From Arthrobacter alpinus (GTDB taxonomy: Bacteria > Actinomycetota > Actinomycetes > Actinomycetales > Micrococcaceae), in the NCBI RefSeq assembly GCF_001294625.1, contig NZ_CP012677.1, forward strand, positions 248,001-312,000: a stretch of 64,000 nucleotides of DNA, in the 5' to 3' direction. The notes beneath the pieces are model-generated. The model was given only the letters and a program-made list of their open reading frames with translations, did not search any database and was not told the origin of the DNA. The position numbers and the translations under genes were made by a program. Shown piece by piece: positions 41,583-50,691 of this stretch. Numbering within the stretch: the stretch's first letter is position 1; the number at the start of each line of letters is the position of its first letter.

Positions 41583-42709
41583 TTTCGACGCCGGACGGGG
41601 TAGAGGTTGTCGCAACGCGCGCGGAGGCAGCGGCCATGGCGCGTCCGCCCTTGCTGGTCCTGGAAGCGCTCACGGAGTTCCTGGATGCCGAAGACCTGGG
41701 TTCCGGGGCGATCTGCTGGCTACGGATTGGCGAGGGCCATTCGAACCTGACGTACTTGCTGCGAAGGGGTGCGCGCTCTCTGGTGCTGCGTCGGGGTCCC
41801 CGGCCCCCGCTGCCGAAGTCCACGCACGACATGGTACGCGAGTCGCGCATTCAGCGGATGGTGAAGGACGCCGGAATCGCGGTGCCGAACATCGTCGCCG
41901 TGTGCGCGGACCCTTCGGTGCTGGGTGTGCCGTTCTACGTGATGGACTATCTCGACGGTGTTGTCATCACCAGCGAAGAACCGCCGGATTTCGCCACCGT
42001 CGAACGGAGGCGTGCCACCGCGTTCGCCGCCGTCGACATGCTGGTTGCGCTGCACAGCGTCGATGTCACGCGGGGCGGGTTGGAAAACGTTGGGCGCCCC
42101 GACGGCTACTTGGAGCGCCAAGTGAGCCTGTTCTCCACTTTGTGGGACACCTCCACCCAGCGTTCGGTGCCGGAGATCAAGTCCGTCGCGGCCTGGCTTG
42201 CGTCGAACACGCCAACGAGCCAGCGCGCCTCCGTAGTGCACGGCGACTTCCGCATGGGTAATCTCATGTTTGAGCAGTCGGCCCCACCCCGGGTGCTCGC
42301 GATCTTGGACTGGGAGATGGCGACCGTTGGCGATCCGCTTGCGGACCTCGGCTACTTCCTGGCGACGTACGCAGAAAAGGGGGAGGCCTCCACGCCACTT
42401 GAACTCACCCAGGTCACCCGCTATGAGGGCTACCCCACGCGGGACGAGCTCGCTGTGCGTTACGGTGCCGCGACGGGTCTGGACCTTTCAGAACTGCGCT
42501 GGTATCAGGCCTTCGCACTGTGGAAGGCGGCTGTTTTTTGTGAGGCCATCTACACGCGCTGGCTCAACGGCGAGCGTCCTGGCGACACATTTGCGCCAAC
42601 ACTCGCCGACGGCGTGCCAGCACTTGCCGGGGCATCTGCCAGACTCATCGGAGCTGGGCTGAGAGGAACCCGGACGGATCCAGAGGCGGGTGAGCACGGG
42701 TGCAGCTAG
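41579..42709 (+). CDS. APH-like phosphotransferase (ACAD10/LvaA-type hydroxyacyl kinase candidate)
   Basis: A 376-residue protein of the aminoglycoside phosphotransferase/choline-kinase fold from the ATG at 41579. N-lobe GEGHSNLTYLLRRGARSLVLR, catalytic loop VVHGDFRMGNLMF (about residues 220-232), and metal-binding ILDWEMATVGDPLADLGYF. FALWKAAVFCEAIYTRW near the end is a phrase typical of the ACAD10-type kinases rather than antibiotic kinases. Coupling to the acyl-CoA dehydrogenase by ATGA supports phosphorylation of a hydroxyacyl-CoA. Its stop TAG shares the bases CTAG with the stop of the convergent thiolase gene. Confidence 0.87.
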   Translation: MISTPDGVEVVATRAEAAAMARPPLLVLEALTEFLDAEDLGSGAICWLRIGEGHSNLTYLLRRGARSLVLRRGPRPPLPKSTHDMVRESRIQRMVKDAGIAVPNIVAVCADPSVLGVPFYVMDYLDGVVITSEEPPDFATVERRRATAFAAVDMLVALHSVDVTRGGLENVGRPDGYLERQVSLFSTLWDTSTQRSVPEIKSVAAWLASNTPTSQRASVVHGDFRMGNLMFEQSAPPRVLAILDWEMATVGDPLADLGYFLATYAEKGEASTPLELTQVTRYEGYPTRDELAVRYGAATGLDLSELRWYQAFALWKAAVFCEAIYTRWLNGERPGDTFAPTLADGVPALAGASARLIGAGLRGTRTDPEAGEHGCS

Positions 42710-43947
42710 TCGCACCCGACCACAAAGCTTGCCACGGTGGACACACTGCCGCCAAAGTTCAAGGTGGCGACGTTCTTGGCCCCCTCAACCTGGATCTCAC
42801 CGGCCGCGCCGATCACTTGGCGGCGCGCGTCGTTGAGCATCCTCACTCCCGTTGCCCCCACCGGATGCCCGCCGGAGAGCAGCCCGCCAGAGGGGTTGAT
42901 CGGAATAGATCCCGACATCTCCATCCGGCCATCCTCGATCGCCTGCCAGGCTTTGCCCGGCTCGGTGATGCCCAGGTGATCGATTGCCATGTAGGAGCTG
43001 ATCGAGAAGCAGTCGTGAAGTTCGATGGCATCCAGGGCGTCGGGGCCCGCGATTCCGGCACGTGAGTAGCTGTCCAGGATCGCAGCCCGCAGGTGCGGGA
43101 ACAAATACTCGCTGCCAAGAGATGCGTGCAGCTTCTCGCCGAGCGCCATTGAGGAGGTTTTATGCCCCCAGCCTTTGAGCCGCGGCGGCATCTGCACGTG
43201 GCCGTGCTTCATGCGCCAGCGCTGGGCGTACTCGCGGCTGGCCAGTACCACGGCACTGGAACCATCGCTGATGCGGCCGCAGTCGCTTTTGCGCAGCGAG
43301 CCTTGAACAAGGGGATTCACCTGGTCGTCGTCTACAAATGATGCCGCCGTCTCGACCCAGTCCCGGGTCTGCGCCAGCGGGTTCCTCCGAGCGTTCGCGC
43401 GGCTGTTCTGCACCAGCCTGGACAGGTGTTCGGTGGTCATTCCGCCGTAACGGCGGGAGATTTCTTCGGCGATTCGATCGAAGGCGGCCGGCCAGGCCAG
43501 TTCCCCGAGATCTTCCCTGGCGCGCCAGCTCGCACAGCCGAGGTTTTTTGCCGCGACTGTTCCTGGCACGTTGCGCATCTGCTCCACGCCGAGCACAAGA
43601 ACGACGTCGTACAGCCCGGCTTCGATGTCGGCCATTGCACCCAAGGCTGCCATGCTTCCCGATGCGCAGGCTGCCTCGTGACGCGAGGACGGCAGCTCAC
43701 GCCACTGGTCCATCACTGCCGGGAGCATGGCGCCTAGGTGTGACTGGCCGGTGAAGATCTCGCTGGAGTGGTTGCCCACGTGCCCGCGTTGAACATCGAC
43801 GGCGTCGATCCTGGCATCGTCGATGGCGCCGACCGCGGCCTCGCGAATCAGCGAGAACACCGCATCGCCGATGCCCTCCGCGGCGAGGTTGCGCTTGAAG
43901 TCCGTCTGGGATCCGCCCAGCAGATAGACGCCTTTGGTGCTGTTCAT
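42706..43947 (-). CDS. SCP-x type thiolase
   Basis: A 413-residue thiolase-fold protein, ATG at 43947 (MNSTKGVYLL) after AAGGAG. The nucleophile is in HEAACASGSMAALGAM, the His pair in ELHDCFSISSYMA and SGGHPVGATGVRML. The second Cys of classical thiolases is absent and the end reads NVATLNFGGSVSTVASFVV. That is normal for SCP2-type (steroid-side-chain and branched acyl) thiolases. It would cleave a branched 3-oxoacyl-CoA. It is last in the minus-strand operon 46890-42706. Confidence 0.88.
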   Translation of the reverse strand: MNSTKGVYLLGGSQTDFKRNLAAEGIGDAVFSLIREAAVGAIDDARIDAVDVQRGHVGNHSSEIFTGQSHLGAMLPAVMDQWRELPSSRHEAACASGSMAALGAMADIEAGLYDVVLVLGVEQMRNVPGTVAAKNLGCASWRAREDLGELAWPAAFDRIAEEISRRYGGMTTEHLSRLVQNSRANARRNPLAQTRDWVETAASFVDDDQVNPLVQGSLRKSDCGRISDGSSAVVLASREYAQRWRMKHGHVQMPPRLKGWGHKTSSMALGEKLHASLGSEYLFPHLRAAILDSYSRAGIAGPDALDAIELHDCFSISSYMAIDHLGITEPGKAWQAIEDGRMEMSGSIPINPSGGLLSGGHPVGATGVRMLNDARRQVIGAAGEIQVEGAKNVATLNFGGSVSTVASFVVGCD

Positions 43948-43972
43948 GCTCAGTGGCTCCTTTGGATGCGGC

Positions 43973-45157
43973 TTAGGCGAAAGCTTCGATGACGATGGCT
44001 GTGGCAAGTCCGAGGGCTGCGGGAATGGTGACGAGTCCATATCCGCCGCCCTGCCTGCGGAGCTGGTCCAGGGCGTTGGCGACGAGGATGCCACCGCTGG
44101 CGCCTAGTGGGTGGCCGACGGCAATGGCGCCGCCGTTCGGGTTGACGATCTCCGCTGACACGCCTAGCTCGCGAGTCAGCAGCAGGGGTGTGACCGCGAA
44201 GGATTCGTTGACCTCAATGATCGACAAATCACGTGCTGAAAGCCCCGCCCGGGCAAGCGCTTTCAGGCTGGCGGGCACGGTGGCTTCCAAGCCCGGTGAG
44301 CGCACGGCCGCCTGGGCCCAGCCCAGCACTTGGCCACGCGGTTGTTGCTCGTGCTCCTTCGCCCACCCCGTGGAGGCGAGCACGAGGGCGGCAGCGGCGT
44401 CCGCAAACTGCGGGGCGGTGCCCACAGTGTGCCTTCCGCGGTCTGCGCCGCCGGTCAACTCGAGGCGGCGTTCGACCCGCTCCCAGAGCGGATCGTCGGC
44501 AAACAGCGGGGCAAGTGCCGCCATCGATTCCAGGGTGGTGTCGGCTCGTGCACCCTCATCGCTGGTCAAGACGACGCCGGATGGCGTGGCGACCGGGACG
44601 ATGGAATCCCACACCGGTGCCGCACTCGATCGTTGCTGCGAGCGCAACCCGTAGGCGTCCAGCTCGGCGCGGGAGATCCCGGCTCGGACTGCGGTGGCAT
44701 CGGCTGAAACGCCGATCGAGACGAAGCCGGTTTCCTCACCCACGCCCGGGTCAATCGCGAAGGATGGCTGGTCCGCCAGCATGGGTACGCGTGACATTGA
44801 TTCGACTCCAGCGACGACGATCAGCTCGGCACCGCCGGAGAGAATCTGTGCGGCGCCGGCGCTGATGGCGTCCAGGCCCGAGCAGCACAGACGCGAAACC
44901 ATGCCGGTCGGTACGGCGTCCGACCAGCCAGCTAGCATTGCCGCCACCCGGCCGACGTTTCCGCCCTGTTCCCCGACAGCCGTACTCACCCCGACGATCA
45001 CATCGTCAACTCGATGCTCGGGCAGCCCGCGCACTGTGAGTTCGCGCAGAAGCACAGACAGAAGCTGTGCCGGGGAAAGCTCGGCAAGTGTGCCGCCCCC
45101 GCGTCTAACCCGTGCTCGCGGGGTGCGTACGGCGTCGAGGATCAGGGCACCTTTCAC
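43973..45157 (-). CDS. Acetyl-CoA acyltransferase (thiolase) without the second catalytic Cys
   Basis: A 394-residue thiolase. The acyl-carrying Cys is in MVSRLCCSGLDAI (about residue 91), VNESFAVTPLLL replaces the common NEAFA, and NGGAIAVGHPLGASGG holds the His. The C-terminal phrase, CxGGGxG in normal thiolases, reads GLVTIPAALGLATAIVIE, so the Cys that activates the second substrate is missing. Activity may be hydrolytic or reduced, or the protein may work with the SCP-x-type neighbour 25 bases downstream. Its start overlaps the ligase stop (ATGA). Confidence 0.85.
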   Translation of the reverse strand: MKGALILDAVRTPRARVRRGGGTLAELSPAQLLSVLLRELTVRGLPEHRVDDVIVGVSTAVGEQGGNVGRVAAMLAGWSDAVPTGMVSRLCCSGLDAISAGAAQILSGGAELIVVAGVESMSRVPMLADQPSFAIDPGVGEETGFVSIGVSADATAVRAGISRAELDAYGLRSQQRSSAAPVWDSIVPVATPSGVVLTSDEGARADTTLESMAALAPLFADDPLWERVERRLELTGGADRGRHTVGTAPQFADAAAALVLASTGWAKEHEQQPRGQVLGWAQAAVRSPGLEATVPASLKALARAGLSARDLSIIEVNESFAVTPLLLTRELGVSAEIVNPNGGAIAVGHPLGASGGILVANALDQLRRQGGGYGLVTIPAALGLATAIVIEAFA

Positions 45158-46890
45158 GCCTGAGCCTGCGCCAATACCTTGCGCAGCTCGCGCTTGATGA
45201 CCTTGCCGACCGGGTTCCGCGGCAGCACCTCAAGCACGCGCAGGTTTTCGGGCAGCTTGTAGGAGGCGATGTGTTGCTCGCGCAGGAACGCCACGAGTTC
45301 GGGCAGGTCCAAGGTGGTGTCGGGGTGAAGCGAGACGAACGCAGCGACCTTTTCCCCCAGCATCTCATCCACGTCGCCGACGACGGCGACATCCGCCACG
45401 GCAGGGTGGCGCATGATCAGTGTCTCCAGCTCGACAGGAGCAATGTTCATGCCGCCACGGATGATGATGTCCTTGGAGCGATCGACATAGCGCACGTACT
45501 GGCTTTGGTCGCCAGCGATCTCGAAAATGTCACCGGTCTTCAGGTAGCCTTCCGCATCGAAAGGGTTGGCGAGCGTCTCCGGGTTGAGGTAACGCGCGAA
45601 CAACTGCGGACCACTGATGTGCAGCTCTCCGGGGATTCCGGGTTCGGTGATCTCCTCGCCGGTGACCAGGTCATAGATCTTCACGTCCGCCCATTCTGAG
45701 AGACCGATGGACCACTTCACGCCCTCTGCTCCGTAACGCGGGAAGTACTTTGCCCGGTCGTCGGGGTTCGGCACGTCAACATGGCTGGAGAGCAGGCCGA
45801 CACCCTCGTTGGAGCCGAAGAAGTTGATGATGGGAATGTTGAACTTCTCCTGCCAGCCCCGCACCATGGCTGGGTTGAGCGGGGCGGAGCCAGAGCCGAT
45901 CCGGGTCAGGCTGCTTAGATCGATCTTGCTCAGCAAGGCTTCGTTGTGCAGCAACATGGACAGCAGCGCCGGCGGGGCCAAGGTGTAGCTCACGCGCTCA
46001 AGGGCAATCTGGGCGAAGAAGGTGGGTGCGTCGAACGGGTGGTGTTGGACGAGCACGCAACCGGTGCGTATCCATGGCAGCAGCATTGCGCAGATGCCGG
46101 CCATGTTGATCATCGGGAACGCGTTCAAGATGACGTCGTCGGTGGTGGTCGCCGAGGCGTCCTGGCAGACCATGCTGAACACGAGCCAGTCATAGTGCGC
46201 CCGCATAACCCCCTTCGGCACGCCTTCAGTACCCGAGGTCCAGCAAATACTCACACAGTCATTGGGGTCATTTGGCGTGTTCTTCCGGTAAGTGGCGAGA
46301 TCTGCCTCGTCGGCAGCCGTGGCCAGGGTCGGGAACAGGTGGATGACCCCCTCGCTGTCAGCAGCAAGTGCGTCTCCGGCCAGACCATAGCTGAACACCT
46401 CGCGGAGGGTAGGGATTTGCTCACGCAGCCGTGCGAAGTCATCGGCCGGATGCCGTTCACCGAAAGCGCGCGCAGCAATAACCCAGTCGAACTCCGCGGC
46501 ATTGCCCATCGTGATGGCCTCGTGATCGCGGTACTGCATAGCGAGAGGAGATACTGTCGCACCCAACGTCCACGCCGCGATGAGCGCCTCTGTGAGCTCC
46601 GCACCGTTGGCCAGCTGGACACCAATGGTGTCTCCTCGCCGCACGCCAGCCTCGGCGAGACGTGCGGCGAGGGCCGTCACCTCGCTGTCGACCTCGCGCC
46701 AACTCAGGCGTCGGGCGGCACCCCCCGCAAGGGCGGCACGGTTCGCCGGGTCCAGAAGTGCGAGTGTGTCGCCACGTCGGGCGGCGGTCGCGCGGAACAT
46801 TGCGTCAATGGTCTCCGCAGTCCACTGCCCGCTGGCAAGGAGGTCGTCGACGCGGGACTGGGGGTGCAGATTCAGACGGCTGGATTGCAT
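45154..46890 (-). CDS. AMP-forming acyl-CoA ligase
   Basis: A 578-residue adenylate-forming enzyme from the ATG at 46890 (MQSSRLNLHP) after GGAAG. ATP loop CWTSGTEGVPKGVMRAHYD, KTGDIFEIAGDQSQYVRYVD, then RSKDIIIRGGMNIAPVELE and the C-terminal catalytic Lys in NPVGKVIKREL. The substrate pocket cannot be assigned; relatives activate aryl, carnitine-like or medium-chain acids. It is the first gene of the ligase-thiolase-thiolase operon. The carotenoid-oxygenase-like gene ends 73 bases upstream in the same direction. Confidence 0.9.
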   Translation of the reverse strand: MQSSRLNLHPQSRVDDLLASGQWTAETIDAMFRATAARRGDTLALLDPANRAALAGGAARRLSWREVDSEVTALAARLAEAGVRRGDTIGVQLANGAELTEALIAAWTLGATVSPLAMQYRDHEAITMGNAAEFDWVIAARAFGERHPADDFARLREQIPTLREVFSYGLAGDALAADSEGVIHLFPTLATAADEADLATYRKNTPNDPNDCVSICWTSGTEGVPKGVMRAHYDWLVFSMVCQDASATTTDDVILNAFPMINMAGICAMLLPWIRTGCVLVQHHPFDAPTFFAQIALERVSYTLAPPALLSMLLHNEALLSKIDLSSLTRIGSGSAPLNPAMVRGWQEKFNIPIINFFGSNEGVGLLSSHVDVPNPDDRAKYFPRYGAEGVKWSIGLSEWADVKIYDLVTGEEITEPGIPGELHISGPQLFARYLNPETLANPFDAEGYLKTGDIFEIAGDQSQYVRYVDRSKDIIIRGGMNIAPVELETLIMRHPAVADVAVVGDVDEMLGEKVAAFVSLHPDTTLDLPELVAFLREQHIASYKLPENLRVLEVLPRNPVGKVIKRELRKVLAQAQA

Positions 46891-46963
46891 AGGACTTCCT
46901 TGCTTAGTGGGGGTCCGCCCAACAGCATTGTCGAACGGAATCGCGAAAAGGTGAATCTGGGGT

Positions 46964-48430
46964 TTAGGAAAGCTGGTCGGCACGAATCCAGGTGGCGTGG
47001 AATCCGGCGGGGACGGACTGCGGAAGCTTGATGCGGGCCACAGGTCCGGCCGCGATGTCCTCGGCCGCGAGCACCAGGATTTCGCCCTTGCCCTCGGCCT
47101 CGTCGTTGACGAAGGTTACTAGGTAGCCGTCGCTGTCATGCTTGGAGCCGTCGCGCGGGGCGAACGGGCTCTCCGAACCCCAGCGCCCTGCGCCGAACTG
47201 GTAGCTCTCCTTCGCACCGGTCTGCGAGTCGTGGCGCACAATGCCGTCGAACAGCAGGGTCGGTTCATTCGCCAGGCTCATGTTGTAGGAGTAGCGGTGC
47301 CGTGTGCCGACGATGCGCTGGTCCATGCTGGGGAACTCGATATTCTGGTCGTCGAGCGGGCGCTCGCTGGTCTGCCCGGTCGCCAGGTCGAACTCGTAGC
47401 GGTAGAGCTGGGCGTCGAGTCGCATGTACGCGAGCATATTGCCCAGCGGGTGCTCGAAAGTGCTCTGATGCTGCGGGTTCTTCACCCGGCACACCTCCAT
47501 GATGACCTTGGAGCCTTCCTCCCACGAATTGACCACATGGTAGATGTAGCAGGGCTTGGCCTCGAACCATCGCACGTCGGCGCCTGACCCATACCGGGGG
47601 ATCACGGCAAACCGCGACACCAGGGACTTGTCGTAGAAGATGCGGTACTTGCCGTTGCGGCGTGCTTCTTGATCCTGCACCAGCGGCAAATCCATCAACA
47701 CGGTGTAGTTCGGGGTGATCGCCATGTCGTGCGGTAAACGTGGTCCGGGGGTGTCTACCTGAGCAAGGTGCGTCTGCGTGCCGTCCGCGCCGATAATCCC
47801 GTAGCGCATGTAGTCCATGTCCGGGCCATAATCGAACCAGAGCAGCTCTCCGGTGCTCTCGTCGGCTTTCGGGTGTGCCATCATGTCACCGGCGAAGGTG
47901 CCCAAGAAGTCTTGGGCACCTAGGGTCTCCAGGGAGAGCGGGTCGACGGCGTACGGGTCCCCGCACAGGTACCAGGTGGCCAGGACCTGGCCGCGATGGA
48001 AAATGACGTCGGTGTTGGCGGAATCCTTGATGCCGAGGCCGTGACCGTTGCCGAACGGGTTTGATTCCGGATTCTCCATGAGACCGGTCCACAAGGACTT
48101 GCCGGCCGCGGATTCTTCGTGGAAAGCGCGGGTACGTATCCAGCGGTTACGATAGCGCACCTTGCCGTTGTCGAAATGCACCGCATGGATCATGCCGTCG
48201 CCGTCGAACATGTGGTAGCGGCCAGGAGAGTCGAAACGCCGGTTCGGACCGTTGCGCAGGTAGACACCATTGAGGTCACGCGGTATCTCGCCAATGACCT
48301 CGAGGTCTTCCAATGACAGCTCCGTTTGTACCGGCGCATAGACCCCCAACAGGTAGGGGTTGTCGAACGAGGCGTCCGCACCCATTGCCCGGGCGACGGC
48401 GATGGGCTTCTCCGGATTGGTGATGGTCAT
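46964..48430 (-). CDS. Carotenoid/lignostilbene-type cleavage oxygenase
   Basis: A 488-residue RPE65-family iron oxygenase from the ATG at 48430 (MTITNPEKPI) behind GAGG. The blade phrases LNGVYLRNGPNRRFDS and YHMFDGDGMIHAVHF are standard, and the four iron His lie in MMAHPKADE, LPHDMAITPN, YIYHVVNSWEE and PAGFHATWIR. Members split an alkene C=C bond of carotenoids, stilbenes or phenylpropenes into aldehydes. Its upstream neighbour, an aldehyde dehydrogenase, would oxidise such an aldehyde and a ligase would then make the CoA ester. Confidence 0.92.
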   Translation of the reverse strand: MTITNPEKPIAVARAMGADASFDNPYLLGVYAPVQTELSLEDLEVIGEIPRDLNGVYLRNGPNRRFDSPGRYHMFDGDGMIHAVHFDNGKVRYRNRWIRTRAFHEESAAGKSLWTGLMENPESNPFGNGHGLGIKDSANTDVIFHRGQVLATWYLCGDPYAVDPLSLETLGAQDFLGTFAGDMMAHPKADESTGELLWFDYGPDMDYMRYGIIGADGTQTHLAQVDTPGPRLPHDMAITPNYTVLMDLPLVQDQEARRNGKYRIFYDKSLVSRFAVIPRYGSGADVRWFEAKPCYIYHVVNSWEEGSKVIMEVCRVKNPQHQSTFEHPLGNMLAYMRLDAQLYRYEFDLATGQTSERPLDDQNIEFPSMDQRIVGTRHRYSYNMSLANEPTLLFDGIVRHDSQTGAKESYQFGAGRWGSESPFAPRDGSKHDSDGYLVTFVNDEAEGKGEILVLAAEDIAAGPVARIKLPQSVPAGFHATWIRADQLS

Positions 48431-48446
48431 GTTCTGGACCTCGATT

Positions 48447-50162
48447 TCAGTCGTGTGAAGGGTGCAGTGGGCGGCGGGACTGGACGATGCGGAAGCGTCC
48501 GGCAATGAACGATTCGTCGGTAAGTGTGGCGGTGCCGGCGGGGTTGAGGCCGGAGACGTGAAAATCACTGAAAGCGGCGGAGAAGTTGATGGGCATGGCG
48601 CCGGTGACGTTGCTTGTCAGGGAAGCGCCCGCGGCAGCGAACGCTTCTTCTGCGTCGTCGATCAGGTCCTCATTGGTGGAGTACAGGAACGCGGTGATGG
48701 CCCCATGGAGGGCGGCATCCTCGGACGCGCGACGCAAGGCCGTGCGAGCATCAGGCACCCGGATAAGGAAGACAACCGGGCCGAAGCGCTCGTGTGTGAA
48801 GAGCTCCGCATCTTCGGGCCCGACCCGGACGATCAGCGGCGTGCTGGTCCGGGCCTCCGGATAGTTCGGGGCAGCCCAGCTGCGAGGAGTGCTGAGCACC
48901 TGCGCGCGGGAGCTCAACGCCTCGGTGAGCTTGCTGATCTCCTGGATCGTGCGGTCAGACTGGATGGTGCCCAGCACCGCTGCGGCACGCCGGGGGCTTT
49001 GGAGGATCGCTTCGACGGCGTCCACCAGAGCCTGTTCAACCCCCTCTGCGGTGAGTACGCCGTGGGGGGTTCCCACCCCGGACTCGGGAACGTAGATGTT
49101 CTGCGGGGCCGTGCACATCTGCGCGGAGAACAAGGTGATGGCGCTGGCAATTGCTCCGAACGCGGCGGAGGTGTCGGCGAACGAGTCCAGAACCACCGAG
49201 TTCAGGCCAGCAGTTTCGGTATATATGCGTGCCTGGCGGGCGTTCGCCTCTATCCAGGCACCGTAGCGCGGGGAACCGGTGAAGTCGACGACGCGCACCT
49301 GCGGGTCGGTGGCCAGCACCGAGGTGATCGGATCCGCGGCGGAGTCGACGGCAAGCTGCACAAGGTCAGCGTCGCAGCCAGCCTCGAGCAGGGTCTCGCG
49401 CATGATCTTCACAGCCAGCGCCATCTGCAGCACAGAGGAGGGGTGTGGTTTGACGATGACAGGGTTTCCCGCCATTAGGTTCGCGAAGATGGCCGGATAC
49501 ACGTTCCAGGCGGGGAAGCTTGCACAGGCCACGACCAGGGCAGGACCCATTGGCACGATGCGGTAGCTCTTCTGCAGTGAAATGAGCTCGGTGCCGAACA
49601 TCTGCTCCCAGGTGGCGTTGGCGGGTACCCGTGAGAGCATCTGCCAGGCGGTGGCAATGGCTTCCAGGCCCCGGTCCAACGCATTCGTGCCGCTGCCGGA
49701 CTGACCCATGCCCCGCCCCTGGCCTGTGGTGTGCATTGCAGCAAGGCCCAGCACCGGGTTCGCCGCAAACATCCGCTCAGTCATCTCGAGACAGACTCCG
49801 GCGCGCTCGCCGATGGTCCGGGCGCTCCAGCCGGTCAGTACCCCGCGTGCCCGTTCGATCAACGGGGCGGCCCCAGCTCGCGGATAGCTGACGCCGAGGG
49901 GGAGACGGGTCCACGGAGACACCTCGTCGGGCTGTGCCGTGATGGCCCCAACGTTGCCCGCGAGGTCCAGTGGAGTGTTAAGGATTGCGGAGAAGGCCGC
50001 ATCGGCATCAGCGCCTGTGGGGCCGGCCGGTTCGCGGCCGGTGAACCCGCTGAAGGCCGCCCGGGTGCTGACCGCTTGGACGGCGGCTCTCAACCGTGCC
50101 TCATGCATGACGGCGAGATGGGTAGGCGTGAACGCCAATTTTTGCTCGGGGGTGGTGGTCAT
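48447..50162 (-). CDS. PaaN-like aldehyde dehydrogenase
   Basis: A 571-residue ALDH of the PaaN type, ATG at 50162 after GAGGAG. The catalytic Cys lies in LFSAQMCTAPQNIYVPESG (about residue 346), the Glu in TETAGLNSVVLD, and the cofactor fold in NPVIVKPHPSSVLQMAL. The opening FAANPVLGLAAMHTTGQGRGM-like segment (read in parts) is typical of PaaN. No PaaABCDE or PaaG/Z ring-cleavage set is present, so it probably oxidises an aldehyde made by the adjacent carotenoid-oxygenase-like enzyme and not a phenylacetate intermediate. A 17-bp element lies 18 bases upstream of its start. Confidence 0.88.
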   Translation of the reverse strand: MTTTPEQKLAFTPTHLAVMHEARLRAAVQAVSTRAAFSGFTGREPAGPTGADADAAFSAILNTPLDLAGNVGAITAQPDEVSPWTRLPLGVSYPRAGAAPLIERARGVLTGWSARTIGERAGVCLEMTERMFAANPVLGLAAMHTTGQGRGMGQSGSGTNALDRGLEAIATAWQMLSRVPANATWEQMFGTELISLQKSYRIVPMGPALVVACASFPAWNVYPAIFANLMAGNPVIVKPHPSSVLQMALAVKIMRETLLEAGCDADLVQLAVDSAADPITSVLATDPQVRVVDFTGSPRYGAWIEANARQARIYTETAGLNSVVLDSFADTSAAFGAIASAITLFSAQMCTAPQNIYVPESGVGTPHGVLTAEGVEQALVDAVEAILQSPRRAAAVLGTIQSDRTIQEISKLTEALSSRAQVLSTPRSWAAPNYPEARTSTPLIVRVGPEDAELFTHERFGPVVFLIRVPDARTALRRASEDAALHGAITAFLYSTNEDLIDDAEEAFAAAGASLTSNVTGAMPINFSAAFSDFHVSGLNPAGTATLTDESFIAGRFRIVQSRRPLHPSHD

Positions 50163-50179
50163 TGAGAACTCCTCATTTC

Positions 50180-50196
50180 AGTACCATAAGCGAAGT
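50180..50196. promoter_or_regulatory. Cluster element, copy 1 (minus strand ACTTCGCTTATGGTACT)
   Basis: Matches the element at 51905-51921 in 15 of 17 bases, in inverse orientation, and lies directly upstream of the PaaN-like gene. Probably a binding site of a cluster regulator. Confidence 0.6.
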
Positions 50197-50238
50197 TAGG
50201 TGGATAGGCAAGGACTATTTTTACCTGTTCGGTTTATG

Positions 50239-50691
50239 TCATTTAGGCCAAAGGAGCAGCTGCGTGCAGCGAAAAAGTGCGATTCGTCCGCCGTCGTCGT
50301 CAAATACTTCCGCGTCCCACACCTGGGTACTGCGCCCGCCATGGACAAGCACCGCCACCGTGCGGACCGTCCCCGTGCGCGCGGTGCCCACATACGAGGT
50401 TTTCTGCTCCAAGGTGGTGAAGCCGGCGGCGCCGGACGGCAGTGACAGCCGGCATCCGAAGCCGGCGGCCGTGTCGGCCAAGGCCACCACGGAGGCGGCA
50501 TGCAGGTAGCCGTTGGGGGCCAGCACAGCCGGGACCACTGGCATTTCCGCCTCGATGCGCCCGTGTAAGGCACCGGTGATCTTGATGCCCAGGGTGCCAG
50601 GCAGCCTCCCGATCCCGAGCGCCGTCAGCTCGGCCGGGTCCGCTGCGCCGGGGTAAGCGGGCGTTGGGCGTGCCCCGTAATCCCTATTCAC
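50239..50691 (-). CDS. PaaI-type hotdog thioesterase
   Basis: A 150-residue hotdog-fold protein with GTG start at 50691 overlapping the thiolase stop (GTGA). The core LAPNGYLHAASVVALADTAAG (about residues 60-80; Asn and Asp/Thr in the PaaI positions) is followed by LSLPSGAAGFTTLEQKTSYVG. Such enzymes hydrolyse acyl-CoA dead ends, often aryl or branched, to release CoA. A proofreading role in the cluster is likely. Confidence 0.85.
   Translation of the reverse strand: MNRDYGARPTPAYPGAADPAELTALGIGRLPGTLGIKITGALHGRIEAEMPVVPAVLAPNGYLHAASVVALADTAAGFGCRLSLPSGAAGFTTLEQKTSYVGTARTGTVRTVAVLVHGGRSTQVWDAEVFDDDGGRIALFRCTQLLLWPK

Noticed and set aside
40245..41615. 456-residue open frame on the minus strand
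   Set aside because: Mirror frame of the acyl-CoA dehydrogenase gene; no family phrases, His/Arg/Gly-rich text, and the plus-strand gene has every ACAD motif.
41579..42709. Aminoglycoside resistance kinase
   Set aside because: The fold is shared, but the C-terminal phrases and ATGA coupling to an acyl-CoA dehydrogenase point to the ACAD10/LvaA-type kinases.
45946..47031. 361-residue open frame on the plus strand
   Set aside because: Shadow of the acyl-CoA ligase gene; composition typical of GC-rich reverse frames.
48447..50162. Phenylacetate ring-cleavage (PaaZ/PaaN) pathway
   Set aside because: No paaABCDE, paaK or paaG/F set is present, and the neighbours are a carotenoid-type oxygenase and general CoA enzymes, so only the aldehyde dehydrogenase identity is kept.
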